From Thioclava marina (GTDB lineage Bacteria; Pseudomonadota; Alphaproteobacteria; Rhodobacterales; Rhodobacteraceae), in contig NZ_MPZS01000002.1 in the NCBI RefSeq assembly GCF_002020135.1, forward strand, positions 434,001 through 498,000: a DNA stretch of 64,000 bases. Direction: 5' to 3'. Both the position numbers and the translations under genes were made by a program. Below the pieces are notes generated by a model. It did no database searches, was not told the origin of the DNA, and saw only the letters and a program-made list of their open reading frames with translations. Below, one piece after another: positions 1 through 8,672 of this stretch; position 1 is the first letter of the stretch; every line of letters begins with the position of its first letter.

Positions 1-201
1 AAGGAAAAGGCGCGTCTGGAAAAGGCTCTGGGCAAGATGGAGAAGGATATCAGCGGCATGAAGGGCCGTCTGAACAACCCCAAATTCATCGCCAATGCCG
101 ATCCCGAGGTGGTCGAGGAAACCCGCGACAACCTCGCCCGCGCCGAGGAAGAGGCCGAGAAGGTCCGCCAGGCCGTGGCGCGTCTGGCAGAGCTGGGATA
201 A
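1..201 (+). CDS. valS: Valyl-tRNA synthetase, C-terminal fragment
   Basis: The frame is open from base 1 to a TAA at 199-201, giving 66 residues of the C-terminus; the start lies outside the window. The sequence is a charged heptad-like helix (many K/E/R/A) followed by a segment with NPKFIANADPEVVEE and a second helix ending LAELG. This is the C-terminal tRNA-binding coiled-coil arm of bacterial ValRS, where the phrase N.KF..nAp.evV..e is characteristic. ValRS charges tRNA-Val in the cytoplasm. A DUF1992 gene follows 11 bp later in the same direction and is probably co-transcribed. Confidence 0.85.
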   Translation, partial: KEKARLEKALGKMEKDISGMKGRLNNPKFIANADPEVVEETRDNLARAEEEAEKVRQAVARLAELG

Positions 202-212
202 CGGAGGCTCCA

Positions 213-548
213 ATGGCAAGCTGGCTTGAGCGGATCGCGGAACGTCGAATGCTCAAGGCGCGGGCCGAAGGGAAGATGGCCGGGCTCGAGGGCGAGGGCA
301 AACCCCTGCCCGACCGCTCGGGTGAAGCGCATCTCGATGCGGGAGAGCAGGTCGCCTTCCGCATGATGGCCGCCGCGGGTGTCCTGCCCGAAGAGATCGA
401 GTTGAAGAAGAAAGTCGCGGCGGCGAAGGAAATCCTCGCCGCGGCCACCACCGAGGCGGAGCGCAAATCCGCGATGGCCGCGCTCTCTGAACTGATGATG
501 AAGCAGTCGATCGCGGAAGAGGCCCGGCGCAAATTCCTCAAAGGTTAG
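213..548 (+). CDS. DUF1992 (DnaJ-homologue subfamily C member 28-like) protein
   Basis: A 111-residue protein preceded by an AACGGAGG ribosome-binding site about 6 bp from the ATG. It begins with SWLERIAERRMLKARAEGK and continues with GLEGEGKPLPDR, the typical opening of the DUF1992 domain: an aromatic helix, then the G-x-G-K-P-L motif. This domain is found in bacterial YhdN-type proteins and at the end of human DNAJC28. The rest is helical with many Lys, Ala and Glu. Function is not established. No signal peptide or membrane segment is visible. It overlaps the end of the convergent MFS gene by 4 bp. Confidence 0.8.
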   Translation: MASWLERIAERRMLKARAEGKMAGLEGEGKPLPDRSGEAHLDAGEQVAFRMMAAAGVLPEEIELKKKVAAAKEILAAATTEAERKSAMAALSELMMKQSIAEEARRKFLKG

Positions 549-1840
549 TCGTCGGCTTCCTTCATCGTGAAAGCGACACCGGACGCCGCGACGCAGATCG
601 CGGCATAGATGGCGAGCACGGTTGTGGGTCCCGCCAGCGCAAGCGCCGAACTGGCCGCACCGAAGGCGAGCAACATCACCCCGACCGTCGTGTTCGACAC
701 CGCCGTATAGGCTGCACGATTGTCTGCGGGCGCCATGTCCACAAGATAGGTCGAGCGCCCCAGCCGCACGCCCTGATAGCCGATCATCAGCCCGAACAGC
801 GCCAGCGGCGAGGCCCAGATCGTGCCCATCAACCCCGACCAGCTCAGGATCACCGCCAACACCAGAAACACCGCCGCGACCAGCCCGGTGAAGATCAGCA
901 CCTTGCGAGACGACCGGTCCGCGAGCCGCCCCCAGATATAGGAGCTCACCAGCGAGGCCAGCGCCGAGGCCAGCACCATCGCACCCAGCGCCCCGAACCG
1001 GTTATCTCCCGCCTGCGCCGCGAGCAGCACGATATAGGGCGGGGCAAGTGCTGTCGGCAGCAGCAAGGTGCGCGCGATCACGAACTTGCCGAGATCGCGA
1101 TCTTCCCAAAGAAGGCGCAATTCACGCAGGCCGACCTTGTCCTCCGCCTCCCCGGGCTGGTCTTCCTCACGCAGGGTCGAGAAGGTCACAGCCGACGCGA
1201 TCCAGAGCACCGCCGCGAGCGAGATCGCCCCGATCACGAGCGCCATCCGCTCGATCGTTCCGCTCATCATGACAAGCGCGAACAGGATCACTCCCGCCGC
1301 CGACACGGTCGTCGCGATTCCCGTGGAGGTTCCGCGCCGGGTGCGGTCCACCGTCTTGCCCAGCACATCCTTGTAGCTCACCGAAGAGATCGAGCGCGCC
1401 ACCGCCAACACCGCGAGCGCGCCGAGGATCGCAAGCCCCGCCATTACCCCCTGCATGGTCAGGGCGACGAAGACGATCATGGCCGCTGCGACCCCCTGAA
1501 ACAGACTGCCCGCCGCCCAGGCCCATTTGCGCTCGGGCATCTTGCGGATATGCGGCGCGGTGAACAACTGCGGTAGGAGCGAACCCGCCTCACGCACCGG
1601 CACCAGCCAGCTGACCAGCGCCGCCGGCGCGCCCACTGCCTGCATCAACCAGCTCAACACCAGCTTCGGGTCGATCAGCCCATCGGCGAGCTTGGTCATA
1701 GATAGCGACGCGACATGGCGCAGGAAATTGGCGGGTTCGTGGCACGCCGCATCCGCACTCAGTTCCCTCGGCTTGCCCCCGTCCGCCCCGGTCAGGGTCT
1801 GGAAGAGGCTGTTCGCAAGGGAGGTGTCGCTGGCGCTCAT
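545..1840 (-). CDS. Major facilitator superfamily transporter
   Basis: A 431-residue integral membrane protein when started at the ATG at 1840 (MSASDTSLANS...). A longer reading to 1960 adds a basic, non-conserved stretch and would run into the divergent aminotransferase start, so it is not used. Around ten to twelve hydrophobic helices are visible, with the cytoplasmic loop motif WGRLADRSSRKVL before a helix, matching the MFS motif A (G-x-L-a-D-r-x-g-r-r). The charged central loop (REEDQPGEAEDKVGL) separates the two six-helix bundles. Substrate cannot be told. The N-terminal half includes an unusual soluble lead of about 40 residues. Confidence 0.75.
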   Translation of the reverse strand: MSASDTSLANSLFQTLTGADGGKPRELSADAACHEPANFLRHVASLSMTKLADGLIDPKLVLSWLMQAVGAPAALVSWLVPVREAGSLLPQLFTAPHIRKMPERKWAWAAGSLFQGVAAAMIVFVALTMQGVMAGLAILGALAVLAVARSISSVSYKDVLGKTVDRTRRGTSTGIATTVSAAGVILFALVMMSGTIERMALVIGAISLAAVLWIASAVTFSTLREEDQPGEAEDKVGLRELRLLWEDRDLGKFVIARTLLLPTALAPPYIVLLAAQAGDNRFGALGAMVLASALASLVSSYIWGRLADRSSRKVLIFTGLVAAVFLVLAVILSWSGLMGTIWASPLALFGLMIGYQGVRLGRSTYLVDMAPADNRAAYTAVSNTTVGVMLLAFGAASSALALAGPTTVLAIYAAICVAASGVAFTMKEADD

Positions 1841-1958
1841 CGGCTGGCTCTCCGGGTCGGTGCTCGATCGCAGGTTACGTAAAATTAAGTGTCTCGCCCA
1901 GCCCGGGGTTCCACGCGGCCCCTTGCCGCATCCCGGCTTTGCGCTTACGCCTGTTGCC

Positions 1959-3077
1959 ATGACCGGACCGCGTTACACCAAACTGATCGAGAGCCTTCCC
2001 GCCACCGTGCCTTTCGTCGGGCCCGAGGAACAGGAGCGCCGCGCTGGCCGCCCCTTCGCAGCGCGGCTCGGTGCCAATGAAAACGGCTTCGGACCCTCGC
2101 CGCGCGCGATTGCCGCAATGGCAGCTGCGGCAGGAGATGTGTGGAAATACGGCGACTCGACGAGTTTCGAGCTGCGCGCCGAGATCGCCGCCCATCACGG
2201 CGTCGCGGTCGAGAACGTTCTGGTGGGCGAAGGGATCGACGGGCTTCTGGGCTATCTGTGCCGTCTGGTGATCGAGTCGGGCGATGCGGTGGTGACGTCC
2301 GATGGTGCCTATCCGACCTTCAATTACCATGTCGCGGGTTTTGGCGGCGTGCTGCACAAGGTACCTTACGCAACGGATCGCGAAGACCCGCAAGCGCTGA
2401 TCGCCAAAGCCGCCGAGACGCAGGCGAAACTCGTCTATATCGCGAACCCCGACAATCCGATGGGTACCTGGCACGCGCGCGAGACGATCGAGGAGATGAT
2501 CGAAGCGCTGCCCGAAGGGACACTGATGGCGCTCGACGAAGCCTATGTGGAGTTCGCCCCGGAAGGCACCGAAGCGCGCATCGCCGCCGCTGATCCGCGC
2601 GTGATCCGGATGCGCACTTTCTCAAAGGCGCATGGGATGGCGGGTGCGCGGGTGGGCTATGCCTTGGCGGCGCCAGGGCTGATCGCGGCCTTCGACAAGA
2701 TCCGCAATCATTTCGGCATGTGTCGGATCTCGCAGGAGGGCGCACTGGCCGCGCTTCAGGACAAGACGTGGCAGGCCTACATGCGACTGCTCGTCGCGGG
2801 CGCGCGCGACCGGATCACGGCGATTGCGGAAGAGAACGGGCTTAGCGCCCTACCCTCGGCTACGAATTTCGTCGCGATCGACTGCGGGCAGGATGGCGAT
2901 TTTGCCCGTGCGGTGCTGGCGGAACTGGGCGCGCGGGGCATCTTCGTGCGCATGCCCTTCGTCGCGCCACAGGATCGCTGCATCCGTGTTTCGGTCGGCC
3001 CCGATGCCGAGCTTGACGCTTTCGCCGCGGCACTCCCCGACGCCCTCGCAGCCGCCCGCGCCAAGCTGTCGCGTTGA
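1959..3077 (+). CDS. Histidinol-phosphate aminotransferase-like PLP enzyme
   Basis: A 372-residue fold-type I aminotransferase. The ATG at 1959 gives an N-terminus (MTGPRYTKLIESLPATVPFV) typical of the HisC-like subfamily; the longer frame upstream is not conserved. The GANENGFGPSP motif near residue 40, the NPDNPMGT segment, LDEAYVEF and RTFSKAHGMAGARVGYA are all present, with the PLP-binding lysine at about residue 223. HisC-like enzymes transfer the amino group between histidinol phosphate or aromatic amino acids and 2-oxoglutarate. With no other his genes here, a broad aromatic aminotransferase is as likely as a true HisC. It is divergent from the MFS gene, with 118 bp between the starts. 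Confidence 0.8.
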   Translation: MTGPRYTKLIESLPATVPFVGPEEQERRAGRPFAARLGANENGFGPSPRAIAAMAAAAGDVWKYGDSTSFELRAEIAAHHGVAVENVLVGEGIDGLLGYLCRLVIESGDAVVTSDGAYPTFNYHVAGFGGVLHKVPYATDREDPQALIAKAAETQAKLVYIANPDNPMGTWHARETIEEMIEALPEGTLMALDEAYVEFAPEGTEARIAAADPRVIRMRTFSKAHGMAGARVGYALAAPGLIAAFDKIRNHFGMCRISQEGALAALQDKTWQAYMRLLVAGARDRITAIAEENGLSALPSATNFVAIDCGQDGDFARAVLAELGARGIFVRMPFVAPQDRCIRVSVGPDAELDAFAAALPDALAAARAKLSR

Positions 3078-3140
3078 TCCACGCGCAGTTTGCGGGCATC
3101 CGGGAAGGCGAAACATGCCTCCCAGATGAAGGATTGCGAG

Positions 3141-3533
3141 ATGAGACAGTCGCTGCTGATGGAAAAATACCCGGTTTTCGACATGACCCTGCCGAAGGCC
3201 GAAACCTCCTGCGCGAGCGTTGATGAGATCATCGCCAAGCTGCGCGAGAAGATCGACGCCCATCCGAAGGTCGCCTATATCGCCACCTTCGATCACTACA
3301 CCCACACAAAGTCGATCGAAGGCACCGTGGCCGAGAACATCTCGGACGCGAAGAACATCGTGTTCTGTTTCGGCGTGGCTCTCCCCAACCCGCATGTGCT
3401 GGCCGTGCGTCCGCGCGCAATCGGCGTGGCGGATATGGGCGACAGCTTCCACCTGACCTTCCTCGAACCGCCGATGGAAGTGGCCACGAAGGAAATGGAA
3501 GCCTGGTGCAAGGCGCTGGCCGACAAGGCCTGA
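3141..3533 (+). CDS. Conserved hypothetical protein (DUF6858-like)
   Basis: A 130-residue soluble protein when started at the ATG at 3141, which has AAGGA eight bases upstream; an earlier ATG at 3126 lacks this spacing. It reads MRQSLLMEKYPVF near the start, then a helical segment, then IATFDHYTHT and NIVFCFGVALPNPHV, followed by LAVRPRAIGVAD. From memory this pattern matches a small conserved family labelled DUF6858 in proteobacteria; the number should be checked. No catalytic motif, signal peptide or membrane segment is obvious. A modest inverted repeat (TGGGCCG...CGGCCCA, 3557-3580) follows the stop and may end the transcript. Confidence 0.65.
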   Translation: MRQSLLMEKYPVFDMTLPKAETSCASVDEIIAKLREKIDAHPKVAYIATFDHYTHTKSIEGTVAENISDAKNIVFCFGVALPNPHVLAVRPRAIGVADMGDSFHLTFLEPPMEVATKEMEAWCKALADKA

Positions 3534-3720
3534 GGCTCCTGCCGTTGGGTTTCGGATGGGCCGATTTCAAGACCGGCCCAACCCGCCCCATACGACGAGC
3601 GCACAAATCCGCCCATGAGATCAGCGGGAAAGGGCCGGTGCGGTCCTTTCTCGCTTCAAGGTGAGTTGCCCCGACTCACTGGCGCGCCCATCTTCTGCCC
3701 AACCAACAGGAGCAGAAACC

Positions 3721-3927
3721 ATGAGCCGCAAGACCCGTAACCGCCATATCGCGATGCTGAGCCCGCTGGCCTTTGCTCTGGCCTTCGGTGCCTATGCCGG
3801 CAGCACCCAGATCGGACGCGAGACACGCCTTTCGATCCCCGACGAGGAGATCGCGCAGGTCGGAACCGACGAGGCCGAGGAGTTGGGCTGGCTGACCGAC
3901 TGGCTGGAGCGCCACGGTCAGGCCTGA
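3721..3927 (+). CDS. Small hypothetical membrane-associated or secreted protein
   Basis: A 68-residue protein started at the ATG at 3721, which has AGGAG about 9 bp upstream; an in-frame ATG at 3661 has no good site. The first 30 residues are basic then hydrophobic (MSRKTRNRHIAMLSPLAFAL), fitting a signal anchor or uncleaved signal. The remainder is acidic and ends with a WLTDWLERHGQA helix. I do not recognise the family. Its last 10 bases overlap the end of the convergent class V aminotransferase. Confidence 0.55.
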   Translation: MSRKTRNRHIAMLSPLAFALAFGAYAGSTQIGRETRLSIPDEEIAQVGTDEAEELGWLTDWLERHGQA

Positions 3928-5129
3928 GCCACACCTTTCGCGATCTCGCCCGCCGCCGCGGCAATCCCACCGCGCCCGTGCGGGATATCGAGCGCCTGCA
4001 TCCCCGCCTCCATCGTGGCGAGCGCGCCGAGCGTCATATGGGCGTTCACATGGCCCATATGCGCGACGCGCAGGAAGTCGTCGGCCTCGGGCGTGCCCGG
4101 CTCGGCCATGCCAAGACCGATCCCGAGCGTCACGCCCGCCTCGGCCTCGAGCCATTTGCGCAGCCGCTCCGCGCCTCCATTTCCGATCCGCGCCGCGGTC
4201 ACCGAATGGGCGCGGTGGGCGGGCTCGGCGATATTGAGCGCCAGGTCACCGCCCTGCCCCCAGGTCTCGAAAGCCGCCCAGACCGCGCGGGCCAGCGCCG
4301 CATGACGTTTCCAGATATGCGGCAGTCCTTCCTCATCGAGGATCATCTTGAGCGATTCATCGAGCCCGAAGAGGTGATGCGTCGGCGAGGTGCCCCCGAA
4401 ATACTGATAGACCATCTCGGGGAAGGCCCGAGGGTGCCAGTTCCAATAGGGCGTGACCATGTTCGAGCTGCGGCTGGCCTCGAGCGCCTTGTCGGAGAAC
4501 CACACGAAGCCCAGCCCCGGCGGCACCATCAGCCCCTTCTGGCTGGCTGCGACCATCACGTCGACACCCCAGTCATCCATACGGAATTCGTCGCAGCCGA
4601 GCGAGGCGATGCAATCCACCATCAAAAGTGCGGGATGGTTCGCCGCGTCGATCGCGGCGCGGATCGCAGCCACGTCGTTGCGCACCGAGGTCGCGGTATC
4701 GACATGGGTCATCAGCACGGCCTTGAGCTCGTGGCCGGTATCGGCGCGCAGCGCCTCTTCGACACGCGCGGGATCGGCGGGGGATTTCAGACCGAATTCC
4801 AGCCGTTCGACCTCGACGCCCATTGTGGTCGCGCTCTTTGCCCAGATATCGCCGAAGCGGCCCGTCACGAGGCTCAGCGCCTTGTCGCCCCTCGAGAAGA
4901 CATTGGCGATCGAAGCCTCCCAGGCGCCATGCCCGTTGGCGATGTAGATCGCGACATGCGACGACGACATCGCCACCCGGCGCAGGTTCGCGGCCACGCG
5001 CGCGGCGATTTCCTCGATTTCGCCCTCATAGATGTTCGGCGCAGGCTTGTGCATCGCCGCAAGAACGCGGTCGGGCATGGTCGAGGGGCCGGGAATGGCG
5101 AGGTAGGGGCGACCCTGGGCGAGGCTCAT
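3918..5129 (-). CDS. Class V aminotransferase (alanine/serine-glyoxylate aminotransferase type)
   Basis: A 403-residue PLP enzyme. The start MSLAQGRPYLAIPGPSTMPD contains the PGPS phosphate-site opening seen in serine-glyoxylate and alanine-glyoxylate aminotransferases. MVDCIASLGCDEFRMDDW precedes the PLP lysine in ASQKGLMVPPGLGF (about residue 198), and YQYFGGTSPTHHLFGL matches the family's substrate loop. Such enzymes convert glyoxylate to glycine using serine or alanine as donor, in photorespiratory-type or serine-cycle metabolism; some homologues act on other amino acids. The gene stands alone on the minus strand and diverges from the ABC exporter at 5273. Confidence 0.8.
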   Translation of the reverse strand: MSLAQGRPYLAIPGPSTMPDRVLAAMHKPAPNIYEGEIEEIAARVAANLRRVAMSSSHVAIYIANGHGAWEASIANVFSRGDKALSLVTGRFGDIWAKSATTMGVEVERLEFGLKSPADPARVEEALRADTGHELKAVLMTHVDTATSVRNDVAAIRAAIDAANHPALLMVDCIASLGCDEFRMDDWGVDVMVAASQKGLMVPPGLGFVWFSDKALEASRSSNMVTPYWNWHPRAFPEMVYQYFGGTSPTHHLFGLDESLKMILDEEGLPHIWKRHAALARAVWAAFETWGQGGDLALNIAEPAHRAHSVTAARIGNGGAERLRKWLEAEAGVTLGIGLGMAEPGTPEADDFLRVAHMGHVNAHMTLGALATMEAGMQALDIPHGRGGIAAAAGEIAKGVAQA

Positions 5130-5272
5130 CTGTCTTCTCCATCACGCAGAACGGACCATCGGTAATGCCGCTGCGGCGCGGCGTCAATCGCGCCCGAGCT
5201 TGCGCGCTGCCCCCCTCTCGCGGTAATCCACGGGGCAATCCGCGCGAAATGCGCTCAATGTGACGGTTCCAA

Positions 5273-7021
5273 GTGGCCAAAACCTCCGATCCCTACAGCT
5301 CGAAGCGCCTTTTCGGCCGGATGTGGCGCGACTACCTGCGCAAGCACTGGGTCTGGGTCATCGTGGCAGCGGTGCTGCTGCTCATTGAGGGCTCGACGCT
5401 GGGCGCGCTGAGTTGGATGCTCAAGCCGCTCTTCGACAAGGTCTTCGTGCAGGGCGAGAGCGATCTGATCTGGTGGGTCGGGCTCGGGATCTTCCTGCTC
5501 TTCGTGATCCGCGCGGTGACCTCGGTCGGCTCGCGCGCGGTGATGACCAATGTCGCGCTGCGCACCTCGAGCGACATGCAGGTGGACCTTTTCCGGCACA
5601 TGCTGCGGCTCGACCAGCATTTCTACCAGAACAACCCGCCCGGCGCGCTGATAGAACGGGTCCAGGGCGACACCGCAGCCGTGCAGAATGTCTGGAAGAT
5701 CTTCATCACCGGGACCGGCCGCGACCTGATGGCGCTCGTTTCGCTTTTTGCCGTGGCGGTTTCGATCGACCCGGTCTGGACGCTTGGTGCGCTGATCGGT
5801 GCACCGCTGCTGATCCTGCCCGTCGGGATGGCGCAGCGCTACATCCGGCGCAAGACCCGGAAGATGCGTGAGCATTCCTCCGACCGCGCGACCCGGCTTG
5901 ACGAGGTTTTCCACGGGATCGCGGCGGTCAAACTCAACGGGATCGAAGATTATCAGGCTGGCCGGTTCGAGCGCCTCGTGGACGAAGTCCGCAACGCGCA
6001 GATCAAGACCACGGTGATCTCGGGTCTCGTGCCCGCGATGATCGACATCATCACCGGTCTGGGCTTCTTCGTCGTGCTGGTGCTGGGCGGACAGCAGATC
6101 ATGGCGGGCGAACGCTCGGTGGGCGATTTCATGTCCTTCTTCACCGCGATGGCGCTGACCTTCCAGCCGGTGCGCCGCCTCGCCAACACGGCAGGTTCAT
6201 GGCAGACGGCGGCGGCGAGCCTCGAGCGGCTTTATCGGCTCTTCGACACGCAGCCCACGATCGCCTCGCCCGCACAGCCCGCGCTCCTGCCCGCCTCGAC
6301 CCGGATCGCACTTGAGGACGTGCATCTGCGCTATGGCGACAAGGAGGTTCTGCGCGGGCTCAGCTTCACTGCCGAGCCGGGCCAAACGACCGCACTCGTT
6401 GGGCCTTCAGGCGCGGGCAAGACCACCGTTTTCAACCTGCTGACCCGGATGGTCGATCCCGATAGCGGGCGTGTGACGCTGGGGGGCACATCGCTCGCCG
6501 ATCTCGACCTGACGCAACTGCGCCGCCAATTCTCGACCGTCTCGCAAGATGCCGCCCTTTTCGACGAGACGATCCGCGAAAACGTCCTGCTCGGGCGGGC
6601 GGATGTCGCCGCCGAGGCGTTGCGCGAAGCGCTCGAAGCGGCACATGTGACCGAATTCACCGATCTGATGAGCGACGGGATCGAAACCGCCTCGGGACCG
6701 CGCGGCTCGGCCCTCTCTGGCGGCCAGCGCCAGCGCGTCGCCATCGCCCGTGCGGTGCTGCGCAACGCGCCGATCCTGCTGCTCGACGAAGCCACCTCCG
6801 CCCTCGACACCGTTTCCGAGGCGAAGGTGGCCGAGGCCCTGGCCGAACTCAGCCAGGGCCGCACGACGCTGGTGATCGCACATCGCCTCTCGACCGTGCG
6901 CAATGCGGACAAAATCGTCGTCGTGGTGGAAGGTCAGGTCGTCGAGCAAGGCACGCATGACGATCTGGTCGCAAAGGGCGGCGTCTATGCGGGGCTCTGC
7001 CGGATGCAACTACTCGACTGA
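5273..7021 (+). CDS. MsbA-like ABC exporter, fused permease and ATPase
   Basis: A 582-residue half-transporter starting with GTG at 5273. The N-terminal half (about residues 25-310) has six hydrophobic helices of an ABC type IV exporter. The C-terminal half carries Walker A GPSGAGKTT (about residue 377), the Q-loop, the signature [14 protein letters not shown], Walker [13 protein letters not shown] and a switch His in VIAHRLSTVR. Homodimers of this architecture flip lipids such as lipid A core or export drugs across the inner membrane. Placement next to ygfZ does not fix the substrate. No kdtA/lpxK neighbour is present, so calling it msbA itself is not justified. Confidence 0.85.
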   Translation: MAKTSDPYSSKRLFGRMWRDYLRKHWVWVIVAAVLLLIEGSTLGALSWMLKPLFDKVFVQGESDLIWWVGLGIFLLFVIRAVTSVGSRAVMTNVALRTSSDMQVDLFRHMLRLDQHFYQNNPPGALIERVQGDTAAVQNVWKIFITGTGRDLMALVSLFAVAVSIDPVWTLGALIGAPLLILPVGMAQRYIRRKTRKMREHSSDRATRLDEVFHGIAAVKLNGIEDYQAGRFERLVDEVRNAQIKTTVISGLVPAMIDIITGLGFFVVLVLGGQQIMAGERSVGDFMSFFTAMALTFQPVRRLANTAGSWQTAAASLERLYRLFDTQPTIASPAQPALLPASTRIALEDVHLRYGDKEVLRGLSFTAEPGQTTALVGPSGAGKTTVFNLLTRMVDPDSGRVTLGGTSLADLDLTQLRRQFSTVSQDAALFDETIRENVLLGRADVAAEALREALEAAHVTEFTDLMSDGIETASGPRGSALSGGQRQRVAIARAVLRNAPILLLDEATSALDTVSEAKVAEALAELSQGRTTLVIAHRLSTVRNADKIVVVVEGQVVEQGTHDDLVAKGGVYAGLCRMQLLD

Positions 7022-7072
7022 GGCTGACATCGGCGCCCGCGCGCCCTACATGCCCCTTGAAAGGAGTTACTC

Positions 7073-7804
7073 ATGAGCGAGCGTATCCTCTACGAGATCA
7101 CCGGCAGCGACCGGGAGCATTTCCTGCAAGGGCTGATCAGCAATGATGTCCGCAAACTGAAAGACGGTCTCGTCTATGCCGCGCTGCTCACGCCGCAGGG
7201 CAAGTATCTGGCCGATTTCTTCCTGCTGGACCGGAGCGAGGCGATCGTGATCGACCTCGACGAGAGCATCGCCGAGCCGACGATCAAACGCCTGTCGATG
7301 TATAAGCTGCGCGCCGATGTGCAGATCGCACCCTCGGCCCTCAAGGTGTATCGCGGCACTGGCCCCGCGCCCGAAGGCGCCCTGCCCGATCCGCGTCATC
7401 CCGATCTGGGCTGGCGGCTTTACGGCAAGCGCTCGGGGGATGATGGGAGCGACTGGGATGACATCCGCGTCGCCCACTGCATCCCCGAGACCGGGATCGA
7501 GTTGACCCCGGACACCTATATCCTCGAAGCCGGGTTTGAGCGGCTGAACGGGGTCGATTTCCGCAAGGGCTGCTATGTCGGACAGGAGGTCACCGCGCGG
7601 ATGAAACACAAGACCGAGCTGCGCAAGGGCTTCGTCAGCGTGGGCATTTCGGGCTCTGCGGAGCCCGGTGCGGAGATCACCGCGGAGGGGCGTCGCGTTG
7701 GCCAGCTCTTTACCCGGGCGGGCAACCGCGCGATCGCCTATCTGCGCCTCGACCGGGCCGAGGGAACGCTACGGGCGGACGAGGCCGAGATCACTTATTT
7801 ATGA
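7073..7804 (+). CDS. ygfZ: YgfZ/GcvT-type folate-binding protein
   Basis: A 243-residue protein with AAGGAG about 7 bp before the ATG. It carries the strict signature KGCYVGQE at about residues 165-172, which holds the conserved cysteine of the YgfZ family, and the N-terminal opening ITGSDREHFLQGLISND. YgfZ (mitochondrial IBA57) is a folate-dependent factor for assembly or repair of Fe-S clusters in a subset of enzymes such as MiaB. It sits 51 bp after the ABC exporter and may be co-transcribed. A 7-bp stem (7820-7838) follows the stop. Confidence 0.9.
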   Translation: MSERILYEITGSDREHFLQGLISNDVRKLKDGLVYAALLTPQGKYLADFFLLDRSEAIVIDLDESIAEPTIKRLSMYKLRADVQIAPSALKVYRGTGPAPEGALPDPRHPDLGWRLYGKRSGDDGSDWDDIRVAHCIPETGIELTPDTYILEAGFERLNGVDFRKGCYVGQEVTARMKHKTELRKGFVSVGISGSAEPGAEITAEGRRVGQLFTRAGNRAIAYLRLDRAEGTLRADEAEITYL

Positions 7805-8219
7805 CCCCGCCCGCGAAGGTCCGAAAAAGAATTTCGGAAAGTTCAAGTGGCGGGAAAACGGATGTTTTCGAAGCGTGTTTGCGGGGAAACGGTTTTGCCG
7901 CGCTCTCGCGGCGCCTCATGACGAAAAATTCGCCCCACGCGCTGACTTGAGAAACTATCTATAATTTTCAAATACTTGTTAACCAACCACCACGCCACGC
8001 CCTGATGGAAGGGCGATCTCGGCCCCTTGAAAACCAGCGTATCCTGCCTATCTGCCCAAGACTTCATCGGGGGCTGCTCAGAGATATGCAGTTAATCGCA
8101 GGGGTGATATGCGTCATGCGCATGCCTGCCATGTGCTGAGAGCCATATCGAATCGGAGCTTATCCGCTCTAGATGGCCCCCACGCCAGGAAACGCAAGAG
8201 CAATAAAAAGGACGGAAGA
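7805..8219 (+). other. Intergenic region, 415 bp, no gene seen
   Basis: Between ygfZ and the DUF6280 gene. It starts with a short hairpin (TCCGAAA-aagaa-TTTCGGA, 7820-7838) and holds a markedly AT-rich patch around 7925-7990, where a TATAAT occurs at 7960-7965 but with no properly spaced -35. The short frames across it have no family resemblance. It probably carries the promoter and leader of the DUF6280 gene; a small RNA cannot be excluded. Confidence 0.4.
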
Positions 8220-8549
8220 ATGCGCGATTTCGTTGACGGCTCGGCCTTCAATTACGAACAGGGTCAACGCGCCCGCAAACTCTTCGCCGCGGTGGTGCTC
8301 GCTGCGCTGGACGACGCCATTGCCGACGACAAGAAATACGGCAACGGCCCCGAACAGATCGCGCGTTGGGCGCGGTCGCGTGACGGACGCGAAGTGCTGT
8401 CCTGCGCCGGGATTGACCCGAACGAGCGCGTGGTGAAAGGCCTGATGGAATTCGTCGCCAAGGGCGTGCGGACCTCTGTCGCGCTGTCGCGCGAAGAGAG
8501 CGAACGTCGTCTGGCTGCGGCGGACGAACACGAGGCCGAAGCAGCCTGA
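8220..8549 (+). CDS. DUF6280 family protein
   Basis: A 109-residue soluble protein. The ATG at 8220 is chosen because AAAAGGACGGAAGA lies just upstream and the protein then begins MRDFVDGSAFNYEQGQRARK, which I recognise as the near-invariant start of this Rhodobacterales family. The middle (AALDDAIADDKKYGNGPEQI, then ARWARSRDGREVLSCAGIDP) is also very conserved in the group. Function is unknown. It is helical with no signal peptide. A strong terminator follows, shared with the convergent PopZ-like gene. Confidence 0.8.
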   Translation: MRDFVDGSAFNYEQGQRARKLFAAVVLAALDDAIADDKKYGNGPEQIARWARSRDGREVLSCAGIDPNERVVKGLMEFVAKGVRTSVALSREESERRLAAADEHEAEAA

Positions 8550-8585
8550 GCCGGTGGCTCCGGATCACTCCGGAGCCCGGTATGA

Positions 8586-8619
8586 AAAACGGCGCGTCCC
8601 GAAAGGGCCGCGCCGTTTT
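8586..8619. terminator. Bidirectional rho-independent terminator
   Basis: An 11-bp perfect stem AAAACGGCGCG / CGCGCCGTTTT (8586-8596 and 8609-8619) with a 12-nt loop. It gives a T-run on the + strand after the DUF6280 gene and on the - strand after the PopZ-like gene. A second perfect 9-bp stem without T-run, GGCTCCGGA-TCAC-TCCGGAGCC, lies just upstream at 8556-8577. Confidence 0.8.
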
Positions 8620-8672
8620 CAATGTCTGGCAGACGCTGCGCGGGCGTGCAACGTGCGCTCCCGTTGTGACGA

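Noticed and set aside
3978-5165. A 395-codon open frame on the + strand
   Set aside because: Antisense to the class V aminotransferase, which has clear PLP motifs.
7947-7965. TTGAGA plus TATAAT promoter before the DUF6280 gene
   Set aside because: The spacing is 7 bp, so these two boxes cannot act together.
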